A program made the translations under genes and the position numbers. Positions 32,588 through 39,237 of a DNA stretch of 39,237 nucleotides are shown here, piece after piece. The notes beneath the pieces were generated by a model. That model worked only from the letters and a program-made list of their open reading frames with translations. It did not search any database and was not told where the DNA came from. Positions within the stretch are counted from its first letter, which is position 1, and the number at the start of each line of letters is the position of its first letter. This DNA is from an uncultured Oscillospiraceae bacterium (GTDB taxonomy: Bacteria; Bacillota; Clostridia; Oscillospirales; Oscillospiraceae), in the NCBI GenBank assembly GCA_934565415.1, contig CAKTHQ010000021.1, positions 1 through 39,237 of the forward strand, read 5' to 3'.

Positions 32588-33181
32588 TTACTCCTTTTCC
32601 GGGCATAGACCTTTCCATTCGTTATTGACGCTTTCTTCGCAGGAACGCATGGCAAGGATGGTCTTTTCCATCAGCTCATCCAGGGTCCAGCCCAGACGCT
32701 CCGCACCCTGGCGAATTACATCCCGAGAGCAGCCGGCAGCGAATTTTTTATCCTTGAATTTCTTTTTCAGACTGGATACCTCCATATCGCTGACGCTCCT
32801 GGAGGGGCGCATTCTGGCGGCGGCACCGATAAGACCTGTTAGCTCGTCTGCGGCAAAAAGCACCTTTTCCATGGCTTCGGTGGGCTCTACATCGCAGCAG
32901 ATGCCATAGCCGTGGGAACAGACAGCATGAACGAATTCCGGCTCTGCATGGATTTCAGCCAGAAGCCGGGGAGTCTCCAGGCAGTGCTTTTCCGGATATT
33001 TTTCAAAGTCTACATCGTGCAGCAAACCGACAAGCCCCCAAAAGTCTGGGTTTTCGCCCATTTCCTGGGCAAAATATCGCATGGTTCCCTCCACGGTCAG
33101 ACCATGAAAAATATGAAAAGGCTCCTGGTTGTATTTTTGCAGCAGGGCAAGGGCCTGTGGGCGGGTAATGGATGTTTCCAT
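32588..33181 (-). CDS. HD-domain protein, putative hydrolase
   Basis: 197 residues, one HD domain. HIFHGLTVEGTMRYFAQ supplies the first His, LLHDVDFEKYPEKH (about 54-67) the HD pair, and a later AADELTGLIGAAA the final Asp. Basic C-terminal helices follow. Similar proteins are annotated as HDIG-domain hydrolases acting on nucleotides or other phosphates; substrate unknown. ATG 33181 is preceded by AGGAGG at 6 bases; the 18 codons upstream in the frame run through the promoter and are excluded. Monocistronic. Confidence 0.85.
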   Translation of the reverse strand: METSITRPQALALLQKYNQEPFHIFHGLTVEGTMRYFAQEMGENPDFWGLVGLLHDVDFEKYPEKHCLETPRLLAEIHAEPEFVHAVCSHGYGICCDVEPTEAMEKVLFAADELTGLIGAAARMRPSRSVSDMEVSSLKKKFKDKKFAAGCSRDVIRQGAERLGWTLDELMEKTILAMRSCEESVNNEWKGLCPEKE

Positions 33182-33206
33182 AAAATGCCTCCTTATATTT
33201 TTCACC

Positions 33207-33235
33207 ATTTTACGTTCTTTCAGAGCACTTGTCAA
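33207..33235 (-). promoter_or_regulatory. Sigma-A promoter of the HD-domain gene
   Basis: On the minus strand, perfect -35 TTGACA (33235-33230), 17-base spacer, -10 TAAAAT (33212-33207). Confidence 0.75.
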
Positions 33236-33240
33236 TACAA

Positions 33241-33269
33241 TTGAAAATTTTACAAATATCTAGTAAACT
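33241..33269 (+). promoter_or_regulatory. Sigma-A promoter of the DUF2974 gene
   Basis: -35 TTGAAA (33241-33246), 17-base spacer, -10 TAAACT (33264-33269). Its -35 starts 6 bases from the -35 of the divergent HD-domain gene, so polymerase binding at both at once is unlikely. Confidence 0.7.
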
Positions 33270-33288
33270 ATAAGCGGAGGTGGTATCT

Positions 33289-34446
33289 GTGGGAAATATT
33301 CTGGACTATGTATCCTGGCGGGGAGATCTGCCCTTTACACAGTATGGGCCCAATGAGGTGGACGCTCTGATTTTTTCCGCATTGAGTTATATTCCGTTCC
33401 GGGGGAAGGTACTGGACTCGCCGGAACAAAGTGTTGATCTCCGGGAAGCGGCAGAGGAGTTCTTCGCATCTCCGGAGCCAATCGGTTATGTACGGCCGGA
33501 ATTTGACTTGGCACTGCTTCGTTCGGCCGCCCAAAGCCGCCGATTTGGAGGGGTAAAGCTTACCGGATATCGGGAAGTACTCAACAAGGAACGGGATACC
33601 CAGTTTGCGGCGGTAACCTTCCAATTGGATGACGGAAGCCTGTATGTGTCCTTCCGGGGAACGGATAATACACTTGTGGGCTGGAAAGAGGACTTTAGTA
33701 TGTGCTTCCGCCAGGAGATCCCCTCTCAGAAGTTGGCAAAGCTGTATCTGCAGGAGATCCTGATGACGCACAAAGGGCCGGTACGGGTCAGCGGGCACTC
33801 CAAAGGCGGCAATGTGGCTGTGTACGCTGTTTCCCAGCTGCCGCCAGTATTGCGGGAGCGTATTATCAGAGTATACAATCAGGATGGCCCCGGTTTCCCG
33901 GAAGACTTTTTGGGAAATCCGGGATATCGATCTATTTTGCCTATTCTAGTGACTCAGGTGCCCCAAGGAAGCGTCATTGGTATGATTTTGCACCATTTAG
34001 AGCCAATGAATGTTATTAAAAGCAGCGGCTCCGGAATTATGCAGCACGATGCGTTCACTTGGGAGGTTCTGGGAACGGAGCTGCTACGGGAGGAAAAACT
34101 ATCGGAGAATGCGGTTTTTCTCCAGTTGACCATTGAAACCTGGCTGAAAGATACGGATGTGGATACCCGAGTCCGGATGGTGAATATGTTGTTTGAGTTG
34201 CTGACCACTGGAGACGCGGAGGTTACAGGAGACCTTTTCCTGCCCAAAAACCTGGTTGCCTATATTTCCAGACTCCGCACCTCGGAGATTTTGCGCAAAT
34301 ACCTGGCAGAGGACCTTTCCAGCCTGTTCCGTGCAGCCAAAAAGGCCAGACTCCAGCTGGGAAAAGGGGGAAAGAAGGATACAAAGGAGCTTCCAAACAA
34401 AGAATCAATAGAACAGCTCAACCAAATCCACAAAGAACCGATGTGA
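33289..34446 (+). CDS. DUF2974 (Mbeg1-like) lipase-type alpha/beta hydrolase
   Basis: 385 residues from GTG 33289. LYVSFRGTDNTLVGWKEDFSM (about 118-138; oxyanion/strand region), then VSGHSKGGNVAVYAV with the nucleophile elbow GHSKGGN (Ser171), NQDGPGF and a later PMNVIKSSGSGIMQHDAFTW containing a possible catalytic His. No signal peptide, so cytoplasmic. The C-terminus (about 330-385) is charged and probably helical. Related proteins are widespread in Firmicutes with unknown substrate. GGAGG lies 8 bases before GTG 33289; a GTG three codons earlier overlaps that ribosome site and is rejected. Confidence 0.85.
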   Translation: MGNILDYVSWRGDLPFTQYGPNEVDALIFSALSYIPFRGKVLDSPEQSVDLREAAEEFFASPEPIGYVRPEFDLALLRSAAQSRRFGGVKLTGYREVLNKERDTQFAAVTFQLDDGSLYVSFRGTDNTLVGWKEDFSMCFRQEIPSQKLAKLYLQEILMTHKGPVRVSGHSKGGNVAVYAVSQLPPVLRERIIRVYNQDGPGFPEDFLGNPGYRSILPILVTQVPQGSVIGMILHHLEPMNVIKSSGSGIMQHDAFTWEVLGTELLREEKLSENAVFLQLTIETWLKDTDVDTRVRMVNMLFELLTTGDAEVTGDLFLPKNLVAYISRLRTSEILRKYLAEDLSSLFRAAKKARLQLGKGGKKDTKELPNKESIEQLNQIHKEPM

Positions 34447-34475
34447 TTCCATTTGATTTTGCACAGTTTCGCCCA

Positions 34476-34504
34476 TTGCATTTTTCTCCGTCGTGACATA
34501 AAAT
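34476..34504 (+). promoter_or_regulatory. Sigma-A promoter of the glutamine synthetase gene
   Basis: -35 TTGCAT (34476-34481), 17-base spacer, -10 TAAAAT (34499-34504). Confidence 0.7.
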
Positions 34505-34561
34505 CATCATAGACGATTGTTCCCCGTGCGGAATTCATCTGAAAGGAAGGATACTTTGCAT

Positions 34562-36646
34562 ATGGCCCAGGTGTTGAATGTCCCGGAAATTTTTGGAAGT
34601 GATGTGTTTAATGAGGCTGTGATGAAGCAGCGCCTCCCGGTAGAGGTTTATCGGGCTTGGGAGACCTGCATTCAAACCGGTTCCAGCTTGCCTTTGGATG
34701 TGGCAAACGAAATTGCGGAGGCCATGAAGATCTGGGCCCTGGAGAAGGGCGCTACCCACTACACCCATTGGTTTCAGCCTATGACAGGTATTACCGCGGA
34801 AAAACATGATTCCTTTATTTCTCCCACCGGAGACGGCCGGGTCATTATGGAATTTTCCGGCAAAGAGCTGGTCCGGGGCGAGCCGGATGCCAGTTCTTTC
34901 CCCTCCGGCGGTCTGCGTGCTACCTTTGAAGCTCGGGGCTATACGGCCTGGGATCCTACTGCCTGCGCCTTTGTAAAGGATGGCAGCCTGTACATCCCCA
35001 CGATGTTTTTCTCCTATACAGGGGATTCCTTAGATAAAAAGACACCGTTGCTGCGGTCGCTGGAGGAGGTTTCCCGGGAGGCCATCCGGATTCTGCGGCT
35101 CTTTGGCGATACGGAGACTCACCGGATCATTACCTGTGTGGGTGCGGAGCAGGAATACTTCCTGCTTCCGAAGGACCTGTACGCCCAGCGGGAGGACCTG
35201 CGGCTCACCGGGCGGACCCTTTTCGGTGCCCCGGCCCCCAAGGGCCAGGAATTGGACGACCACTACTTTGCGGCCATCCGTACCCGGGTCTCTGAATTTA
35301 TGCAGGACCTGGACGAACAGCTGTGGCGGCTGGGGATCCTTTCCAAGACCAAGCACAACGAGGGCGCTCCTTGCCAGCACGAGCTGGCGCCCATCTATAC
35401 CGATGCCAATAAGGCTTGCGATGACAACCAGCTCATTATGCGTACCATGAAAAAGTGTGCGGCCAAGCACAACCTGGTCTGTCTGCTCCACGAAAAGCCT
35501 TTTGCGGGAGTCAACGGTTCCGGCAAGCATAACAACTGGTCGCTGTCTACGGATATGGGCAAAAACCTGTTCAGTCCCGGCAAGACCCCCCGGCAGAATG
35601 CCCAGTTCCTGGTATTTTTGGCGGCATTTATCCAGGGAATCGATGAGTACCAGGAGTTCTTGCGCTGTACGGTAGCTTCTGCCAGCAATGATACCCGGCT
35701 GGGCGCCAACGAAGCGCCTCCTGCCATTGTGTCTATTTTCCTTGGTGAAGAGCTGGACGGAGTGGTTCAGTCCATCATCGACGGCACCAATTATACAGAG
35801 CCGGAAAAAAGCCTGCTGCGTATCGGTGTGGATATTATGCCCGCCATTCCCAAGGACACCACAGACCGGAACCGTACCAGCCCTTTGGCCTTTACCGGCA
35901 ACAAATTTGAGCTGAGAATGCTGGGCTCTTCCCAGTCAATTGCCGGTCCGAATATTGCCCTGAATACCATTATGGCAGAGGAGTTGGGCCGGTTTGCAGA
36001 CGAGCTGGAACAGGCGGAGGACTTTGATTCCGCCCTGCAAAAGCTGGTCAGCAAGGCGTTAAGGGATCACAGGCGGATCATTTTTGACGGAAACGGCTAT
36101 TCCGAAGAATGGAAGCAGGAGGCCGCCCGGCGGGGATTGAGTAACCTGTCTTCTACCGCTGAGGCCATGAAGGCCTATCTGAGCCAGAAAAATATTGACC
36201 TTGTCACCCGTCACGGTGTTTTTACCGAGACGGAATTCCGGGCCCGCCATGCGATTTATCTGGATGATTACCGGAAAAAGGTCAATATCGAAGCGCGCAC
36301 GATGGTGGATATGGCAATTCAGCAGATTTTGCCTGCAGCCATGGGTTATACGGACTCCCTCTGCGGCGGTGTTGCTTCCAAGAAGAGTCTGGGTGTCAGC
36401 TGCCGGGGGGAAATGGCCCTGATTCAGAAGCTGTCCGGTGCCTGCGATGCCGCCTACGATACGGTTGAACGGCTGAAGGATGCCTTGGCCCATATACCCT
36501 CCAACGAGGAAGCTGCCGCTGACCATTGCCACGGTGTGATTGTTCCTCTGATGGCAGAGCTTCGTAAACAGGCGGATATTCTGGAAAAGAACACCGCCAA
36601 GGCCTACTGGCCCTATCCCACCTATTCCGATCTCCTGTTCTACTGA
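34562..36646 (+). CDS. glnA: Glutamine synthetase, type III
   Basis: 694 residues, in the size range of the large type III (GlnN) enzymes and much longer than type I. Makes glutamine from glutamate, ammonia and ATP. N-terminal GSIII region (IFGSDVFNEAVMKQRLP, then THYTHWFQPMTG with EKHDSF), catalytic domain with GAEQEYFLL (glutamate/metal), KHNEGAPCQHELAPI, NGSGKHNNWS and NRTSPLAFTGNKFE, and a C-terminal GSIII extension after about 570. ATG 34562 lies 11 bases after GGAAGG and at the start of homology; 15 codons upstream in the frame are not supported. Single-gene transcript; no nitrogen-regulator site or glutamine riboswitch was recognised in its short leader. Confidence 0.95.
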   Translation: MAQVLNVPEIFGSDVFNEAVMKQRLPVEVYRAWETCIQTGSSLPLDVANEIAEAMKIWALEKGATHYTHWFQPMTGITAEKHDSFISPTGDGRVIMEFSGKELVRGEPDASSFPSGGLRATFEARGYTAWDPTACAFVKDGSLYIPTMFFSYTGDSLDKKTPLLRSLEEVSREAIRILRLFGDTETHRIITCVGAEQEYFLLPKDLYAQREDLRLTGRTLFGAPAPKGQELDDHYFAAIRTRVSEFMQDLDEQLWRLGILSKTKHNEGAPCQHELAPIYTDANKACDDNQLIMRTMKKCAAKHNLVCLLHEKPFAGVNGSGKHNNWSLSTDMGKNLFSPGKTPRQNAQFLVFLAAFIQGIDEYQEFLRCTVASASNDTRLGANEAPPAIVSIFLGEELDGVVQSIIDGTNYTEPEKSLLRIGVDIMPAIPKDTTDRNRTSPLAFTGNKFELRMLGSSQSIAGPNIALNTIMAEELGRFADELEQAEDFDSALQKLVSKALRDHRRIIFDGNGYSEEWKQEAARRGLSNLSSTAEAMKAYLSQKNIDLVTRHGVFTETEFRARHAIYLDDYRKKVNIEARTMVDMAIQQILPAAMGYTDSLCGGVASKKSLGVSCRGEMALIQKLSGACDAAYDTVERLKDALAHIPSNEEAAADHCHGVIVPLMAELRKQADILEKNTAKAYWPYPTYSDLLFY

Positions 36647-36705
36647 TTTTCAGGGATACCATGGAAGCAGAACACAAATGGACTTTGGAAGAGCTCTGGG
36701 CCTTT

Positions 36706-36734
36706 TTGTGACGGCTATTAAAATAAACGATAAT
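36706..36734 (+). promoter_or_regulatory. Sigma-A promoter of the GH13 gene
   Basis: -35 TTGTGA (36706-36711), 17-base spacer, -10 GATAAT (36729-36734). Confidence 0.65.
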
Positions 36735-36740
36735 AAAACA

Positions 36741-36754
36741 GTACAGAACTGTAC
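36741..36754. promoter_or_regulatory. Palindrome at the GH13 transcription start (GTACAG-AA-CTGTAC)
   Basis: Perfect 6-bp arms with a two-base centre, beginning about 7 bases after the -10, the usual place for a repressor operator. It is not a catabolite-response element or a typical MalR/LacI site. Confidence 0.5.
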
Positions 36755-36784
36755 GAATTCGGGAAAAGAATGGATGGAGATTCA

Positions 36785-38686
36785 ATGGAAAACTGGCTTG
36801 AAAGTGTATATTCCGATGGCAGCGCTGCCTTCGTGTCAAATCCAGCCCCCGCGATTTTTGAAACAGTTACCATCCGGCTTCGGATGTATGCGGACGCCCC
36901 TGTAGATCTTGTTGTTCTGCGCAGCACACCAAACGGCGGGGAAGAAAAGGTGGATATGCATAAAGCCTATACGGAAGGCCCCTTTGTCTACTGGGAGTGC
37001 CCCCTACGGATGGAAGAGAACCGGATGCGCTATCACTTCTATATTGTCAGCGGGCAAAAGATCTATTACTATACCCAGAAGGAGATTACGACATACTTGC
37101 CGGAGCACAGCTACGATTTCCAGCTGGCAGCGGATTATGTCCAGCCCTCCTGGGTAAAGGATGCGGTATTTTACCAGATCTTCCCGGAACGGTTCTGCAA
37201 TGGGGATCCCAGCAACGATGTAAAGACCGGAGAATACACCCAGGATGGATACCAGAGCATTCATATGGACTTCTGGGAGGCAGTGCCCCTGAGCTACGAA
37301 GAGGGCCATTGCATGGACTTTTTCGGAGGGGACCTGCAAGGAATCCAGAAGAAAATCCCTTATTTGAAGGAGCTGGGGGTCACGGCGGTATACCTGAACC
37401 CCATTTTCTATGCGCCCTCCTGCCATAAATATGACTGTCTGGATTACTTCCATGTGGACCCTCATTTCGGCGGCGATGAGGCACTGGCAAACCTGAGTAA
37501 GGCCCTGCATGAAAACGGAATGAAGCTGATTTTGGACATTTCCATCAACCATACCGGAACGGCCCACCGCTGGTTCAATCGGGACGGGCTGTATTTTAAC
37601 AAGTCCGAAGGTGCTTATAATAACCCGGATTCTGTAGAGCGCAGTTTCTATTTCTTTGAAAAGGACAACAGCTATCACGGCTGGTGGAATCTGGAGTCTA
37701 TGCCGACGCTGAACTATACCTCTGATGCGCTTCGGGAGGTGGTTTATCGTGGACCGGATTCCGTGCTGAAAAAGTGGCTGAAAGCCCCTTACAATATCGA
37801 CGGCTGGCGCTTTGATGTAGCGGATGTGTTTGGCCGGAACGGAAAGGTCCAGCTGGCCCATGAGCTGTGGCCGGAAATCCGCAAGAGCATTCGAGAGGAA
37901 AATCCCCAAGCCTATATTCTGGCCGAGGACTGGGGAGATTGTGCCCAGTATCTCCAGGGCAGCGAATGGGACTCTCCAATGAACTATTACGGCTGCGGCC
38001 GGACTATCCGCCAGTTTTTCGGAGAGCAGGACCTGTTTATGATGCGGCACCCGGTTTTGAGTCAGCTCCCTGGATTTATGACTGCCGAGGATTTGGAGCA
38101 CCGGGTCATGCAGCATCTGGCCCGGATGCCCTTTGCCCTGTGGCAGAACCAGTTTAATCTGTTCGACAGCCACGATACCAGCCGGTTCCATACGGACCCC
38201 AAGATCACGGATGCGGATTTCCGGGGGGCGGTGCTGTTCCAGTTTCTGCTGATCGGCGCCCCCTCCATCTACTATGGAGACGAGGCGGATATCGATGGTT
38301 TCTATGGCACCAACGAAGGCTGCCGCTATCCCATGCCCTGGAGCAAACCCTTCCAGGAGGGGGAGAAGTACCGGCTCTACCATCGGATGGCTCAGCTGAA
38401 AAAAGAGCATCCGGCTCTTTCGGAAGGTGGCATGAAGTTCCTGTATGCCAAGGGAGATGTGTTTTCCATTGCCCGGTTCTGGAAAGGCGACATTCTGGTG
38501 GGTGTGATTTCCAAAAGTGACAGGGAAGAATCTTTCCGTCTGCCCATCGCTGCAGCAGGCGGCAGCGAACCGGAGAAAGGCTCCGATCTGCTGGGAACGA
38601 AACTCCATTGGGAGAAGGTGGATGCCCACAGCATTTGCTTCCATGCGGCACCCCACAGCAGCTATCTATTCCGCTGTAAGAGATAA
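36785..38686 (+). CDS. GH13 (neopullulanase / maltogenic amylase type) alpha-glucosidase-family enzyme
   Basis: 633 residues from ATG 36785. N-terminal CBM34-like beta domain (about 1-120), then the GH13 barrel: KDAVFYQIFPERFCNGDPSND, GGDLQGI, TAVYLNPIF, the region I DISINHTG, region II GWRFDVAD (nucleophile Asp344), region III ILAEDWGD (acid/base Glu381), region IV LFDSHDTSR (Asp464). All three catalytic carboxylates are present. The domain order and YQIFPERF motif place it in the cyclomaltodextrinase/neopullulanase group (GH13_20), acting on alpha-1,4 and some alpha-1,6 linkages of maltodextrins. No signal peptide: cytoplasmic. The ATG at 36770, five codons earlier, is an alternative; GGAG lies 5 bases before 36785. 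No sugar transporter is nearby. Confidence 0.9.
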   Translation: MENWLESVYSDGSAAFVSNPAPAIFETVTIRLRMYADAPVDLVVLRSTPNGGEEKVDMHKAYTEGPFVYWECPLRMEENRMRYHFYIVSGQKIYYYTQKEITTYLPEHSYDFQLAADYVQPSWVKDAVFYQIFPERFCNGDPSNDVKTGEYTQDGYQSIHMDFWEAVPLSYEEGHCMDFFGGDLQGIQKKIPYLKELGVTAVYLNPIFYAPSCHKYDCLDYFHVDPHFGGDEALANLSKALHENGMKLILDISINHTGTAHRWFNRDGLYFNKSEGAYNNPDSVERSFYFFEKDNSYHGWWNLESMPTLNYTSDALREVVYRGPDSVLKKWLKAPYNIDGWRFDVADVFGRNGKVQLAHELWPEIRKSIREENPQAYILAEDWGDCAQYLQGSEWDSPMNYYGCGRTIRQFFGEQDLFMMRHPVLSQLPGFMTAEDLEHRVMQHLARMPFALWQNQFNLFDSHDTSRFHTDPKITDADFRGAVLFQFLLIGAPSIYYGDEADIDGFYGTNEGCRYPMPWSKPFQEGEKYRLYHRMAQLKKEHPALSEGGMKFLYAKGDVFSIARFWKGDILVGVISKSDREESFRLPIAAAGGSEPEKGSDLLGTKLHWEKVDAHSICFHAAPHSSYLFRCKR

Positions 38687-38687
38687 T

Positions 38688-39237
38688 TCAGGCACCTGGA
38701 ACCGGTTGGGATGGAAAAGCCTTCCAGTCCAAGTCCCGGAAGGGGTATGCACGCTTCCAGCCATCAGATGTCTTTTGCAAACTGCTTCGGTGCTGGGTGA
38801 GCACTTTGACCAGGGGATACACATCCACCCATATTTCGCTGTTGCATTCTTTCTGGCTTTCGTCAAAGATCAGCTCCATACCGAAATGTAGATGGACAAC
38901 TTCAATATTGTTGACATTTTCCCGGTCCGAGTATCCGGTGCGGCCCATAAAGCCAATCAGATCGCCTGCGTCTACCATGTTTCCCACGGCAAGGCCAGGG
39001 GCAAAGGGGCGGTCCTTCTGCAGGTGGGCATAATAATAGTATCGTTTCCCGTCAAAGGACCGGATGCCAATACGCCAGCCGCCGTAGCGGTTCCAGCCCA
39101 TGGCCTCTACGGTGCCGCCTTCGACGGCTACGATGGGAGTACCCAAAGAACCCATCAGGTCGTTGCCCAGGTGCTTCCGTTTGAAGCCGAAGGAGCGGGC
39201 AACGCCAAAATCATCGCAATGGCTGTATCCATAACCG
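38688..39237 (-). CDS. M23 family metallopeptidase (LytM-like), C-terminal part
   Basis: About 182 residues are visible; the start lies beyond the right edge. The catalytic pattern is present: RKHLGNDLMG (zinc His and Asp), GTPIVAVEGGTVEAMGWNRYGGWRIGIRS, YYYYAHL, AGDLIGFMGRTGYS and VVHLHFG (HxH zinc site). It belongs to the M23/duplicated-hybrid-motif family of peptidoglycan endopeptidases or their SpoIVFA/SpoIIQ-like relatives; localisation cannot be judged without the N-terminus. The C-terminus (WVDVYPLVKVL and about 40 further residues) extends past the usual M23 fold. It converges on the GH13 gene with a single base between stop codons and no terminator. Confidence 0.88.
   Translation of the reverse strand, partial: GYGYSHCDDFGVARSFGFKRKHLGNDLMGSLGTPIVAVEGGTVEAMGWNRYGGWRIGIRSFDGKRYYYYAHLQKDRPFAPGLAVGNMVDAGDLIGFMGRTGYSDRENVNNIEVVHLHFGMELIFDESQKECNSEIWVDVYPLVKVLTQHRSSLQKTSDGWKRAYPFRDLDWKAFPSQPVPGA

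Noticed and set aside
34505..34561. Glutamine riboswitch or nitrogen-regulator site before glutamine synthetase
   Set aside because: The leader is about 50 bases without a recognisable motif or stable structure.
37004..38656. 550-codon open frame antisense to the amylase gene
   Set aside because: It lies exactly opposite a gene with all GH13 motifs, has no ribosome site or recognisable domain, and reflects the GC-rich codon pattern.

Overview
The window reads as a chromosomal stretch of a spore-forming, anaerobic Gram-positive bacterium of the class Clostridia, probably of the Oscillospirales type. The grounds are: the sporulation pair spoIIGA-sigE, Rex, pyruvate:ferredoxin oxidoreductase, a type III glutamine synthetase, strong AGGAGG ribosome sites, and consensus sigma-A promoters with 17-base spacers. 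The family assignment is an inference from gene content and style. No rRNA, tRNA, insertion sequence, prophage or CRISPR array is visible. This is core chromosome, not a mobile island.

Layout from left to right. (1) The N-terminal part of pyruvate:ferredoxin oxidoreductase (minus), with a Rex-like palindrome upstream. (2) comM, thiI and a stand-alone CinA-C/PncC (plus), closed by a terminator. (3) A membrane-anchored leucine-rich-repeat protein and tex (minus). (4) A DEAD-box helicase overlapping a divergent DprA-like gene (plus). (5) Two adjacent P47K/CobW-type NTPases: one has a very His-rich metal-binding insert, the other is fused to a DUF1980 (YcgQ-like) domain. (6) rarA and a DUF951 gene. 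(7) spoIIGA-sigE, rex, and a membrane HD-GYP protein. (8) A minus-strand znuA-znuC-znuB-trmO operon. (9) A 76-residue orphan protein. (10) A tightly overlapping minus-strand aromatic amino acid operon: aroF, tyrA, aroB, aroA, aroC, pheA, aroE-aroK fusion, aroQ. (11) pcrA, an HD-domain protein, a DUF2974 lipase-like protein, glnA (type III), a GH13 amylase and the C-terminal part of an M23 peptidase.

The most striking element lies upstream of the aromatic operon (30050-30250, minus strand). A perfect sigma-A promoter is followed by a strong ribosome site and a 19-codon leader peptide (MQFGFAYSFYYYYFFEKKR) with five Phe and five Tyr codons. A 10-bp GC-rich terminator with a six-U tail sits just before the aroF ribosome site. 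Two further pairings can be read by eye. One is a 13-bp hairpin that contains the Tyr/Phe codons and the stop codon. The other is an 11-bp pairing between the bases just after the stop codon and the terminator's 5' arm and loop. Together they make a textbook translation-coupled transcription attenuator sensing Phe and Tyr. Here it would control the whole shikimate-to-Phe/Tyr pathway, in a group where T-box control is the usual expectation.

Other signals worth following are several unassigned palindromes near promoters (rex leader, znuA -10, amylase start site, a TGTGA/TCACA box), a spoIIG-like promoter with an over-long spacer, and a structured leader in front of the His-rich metallochaperone.
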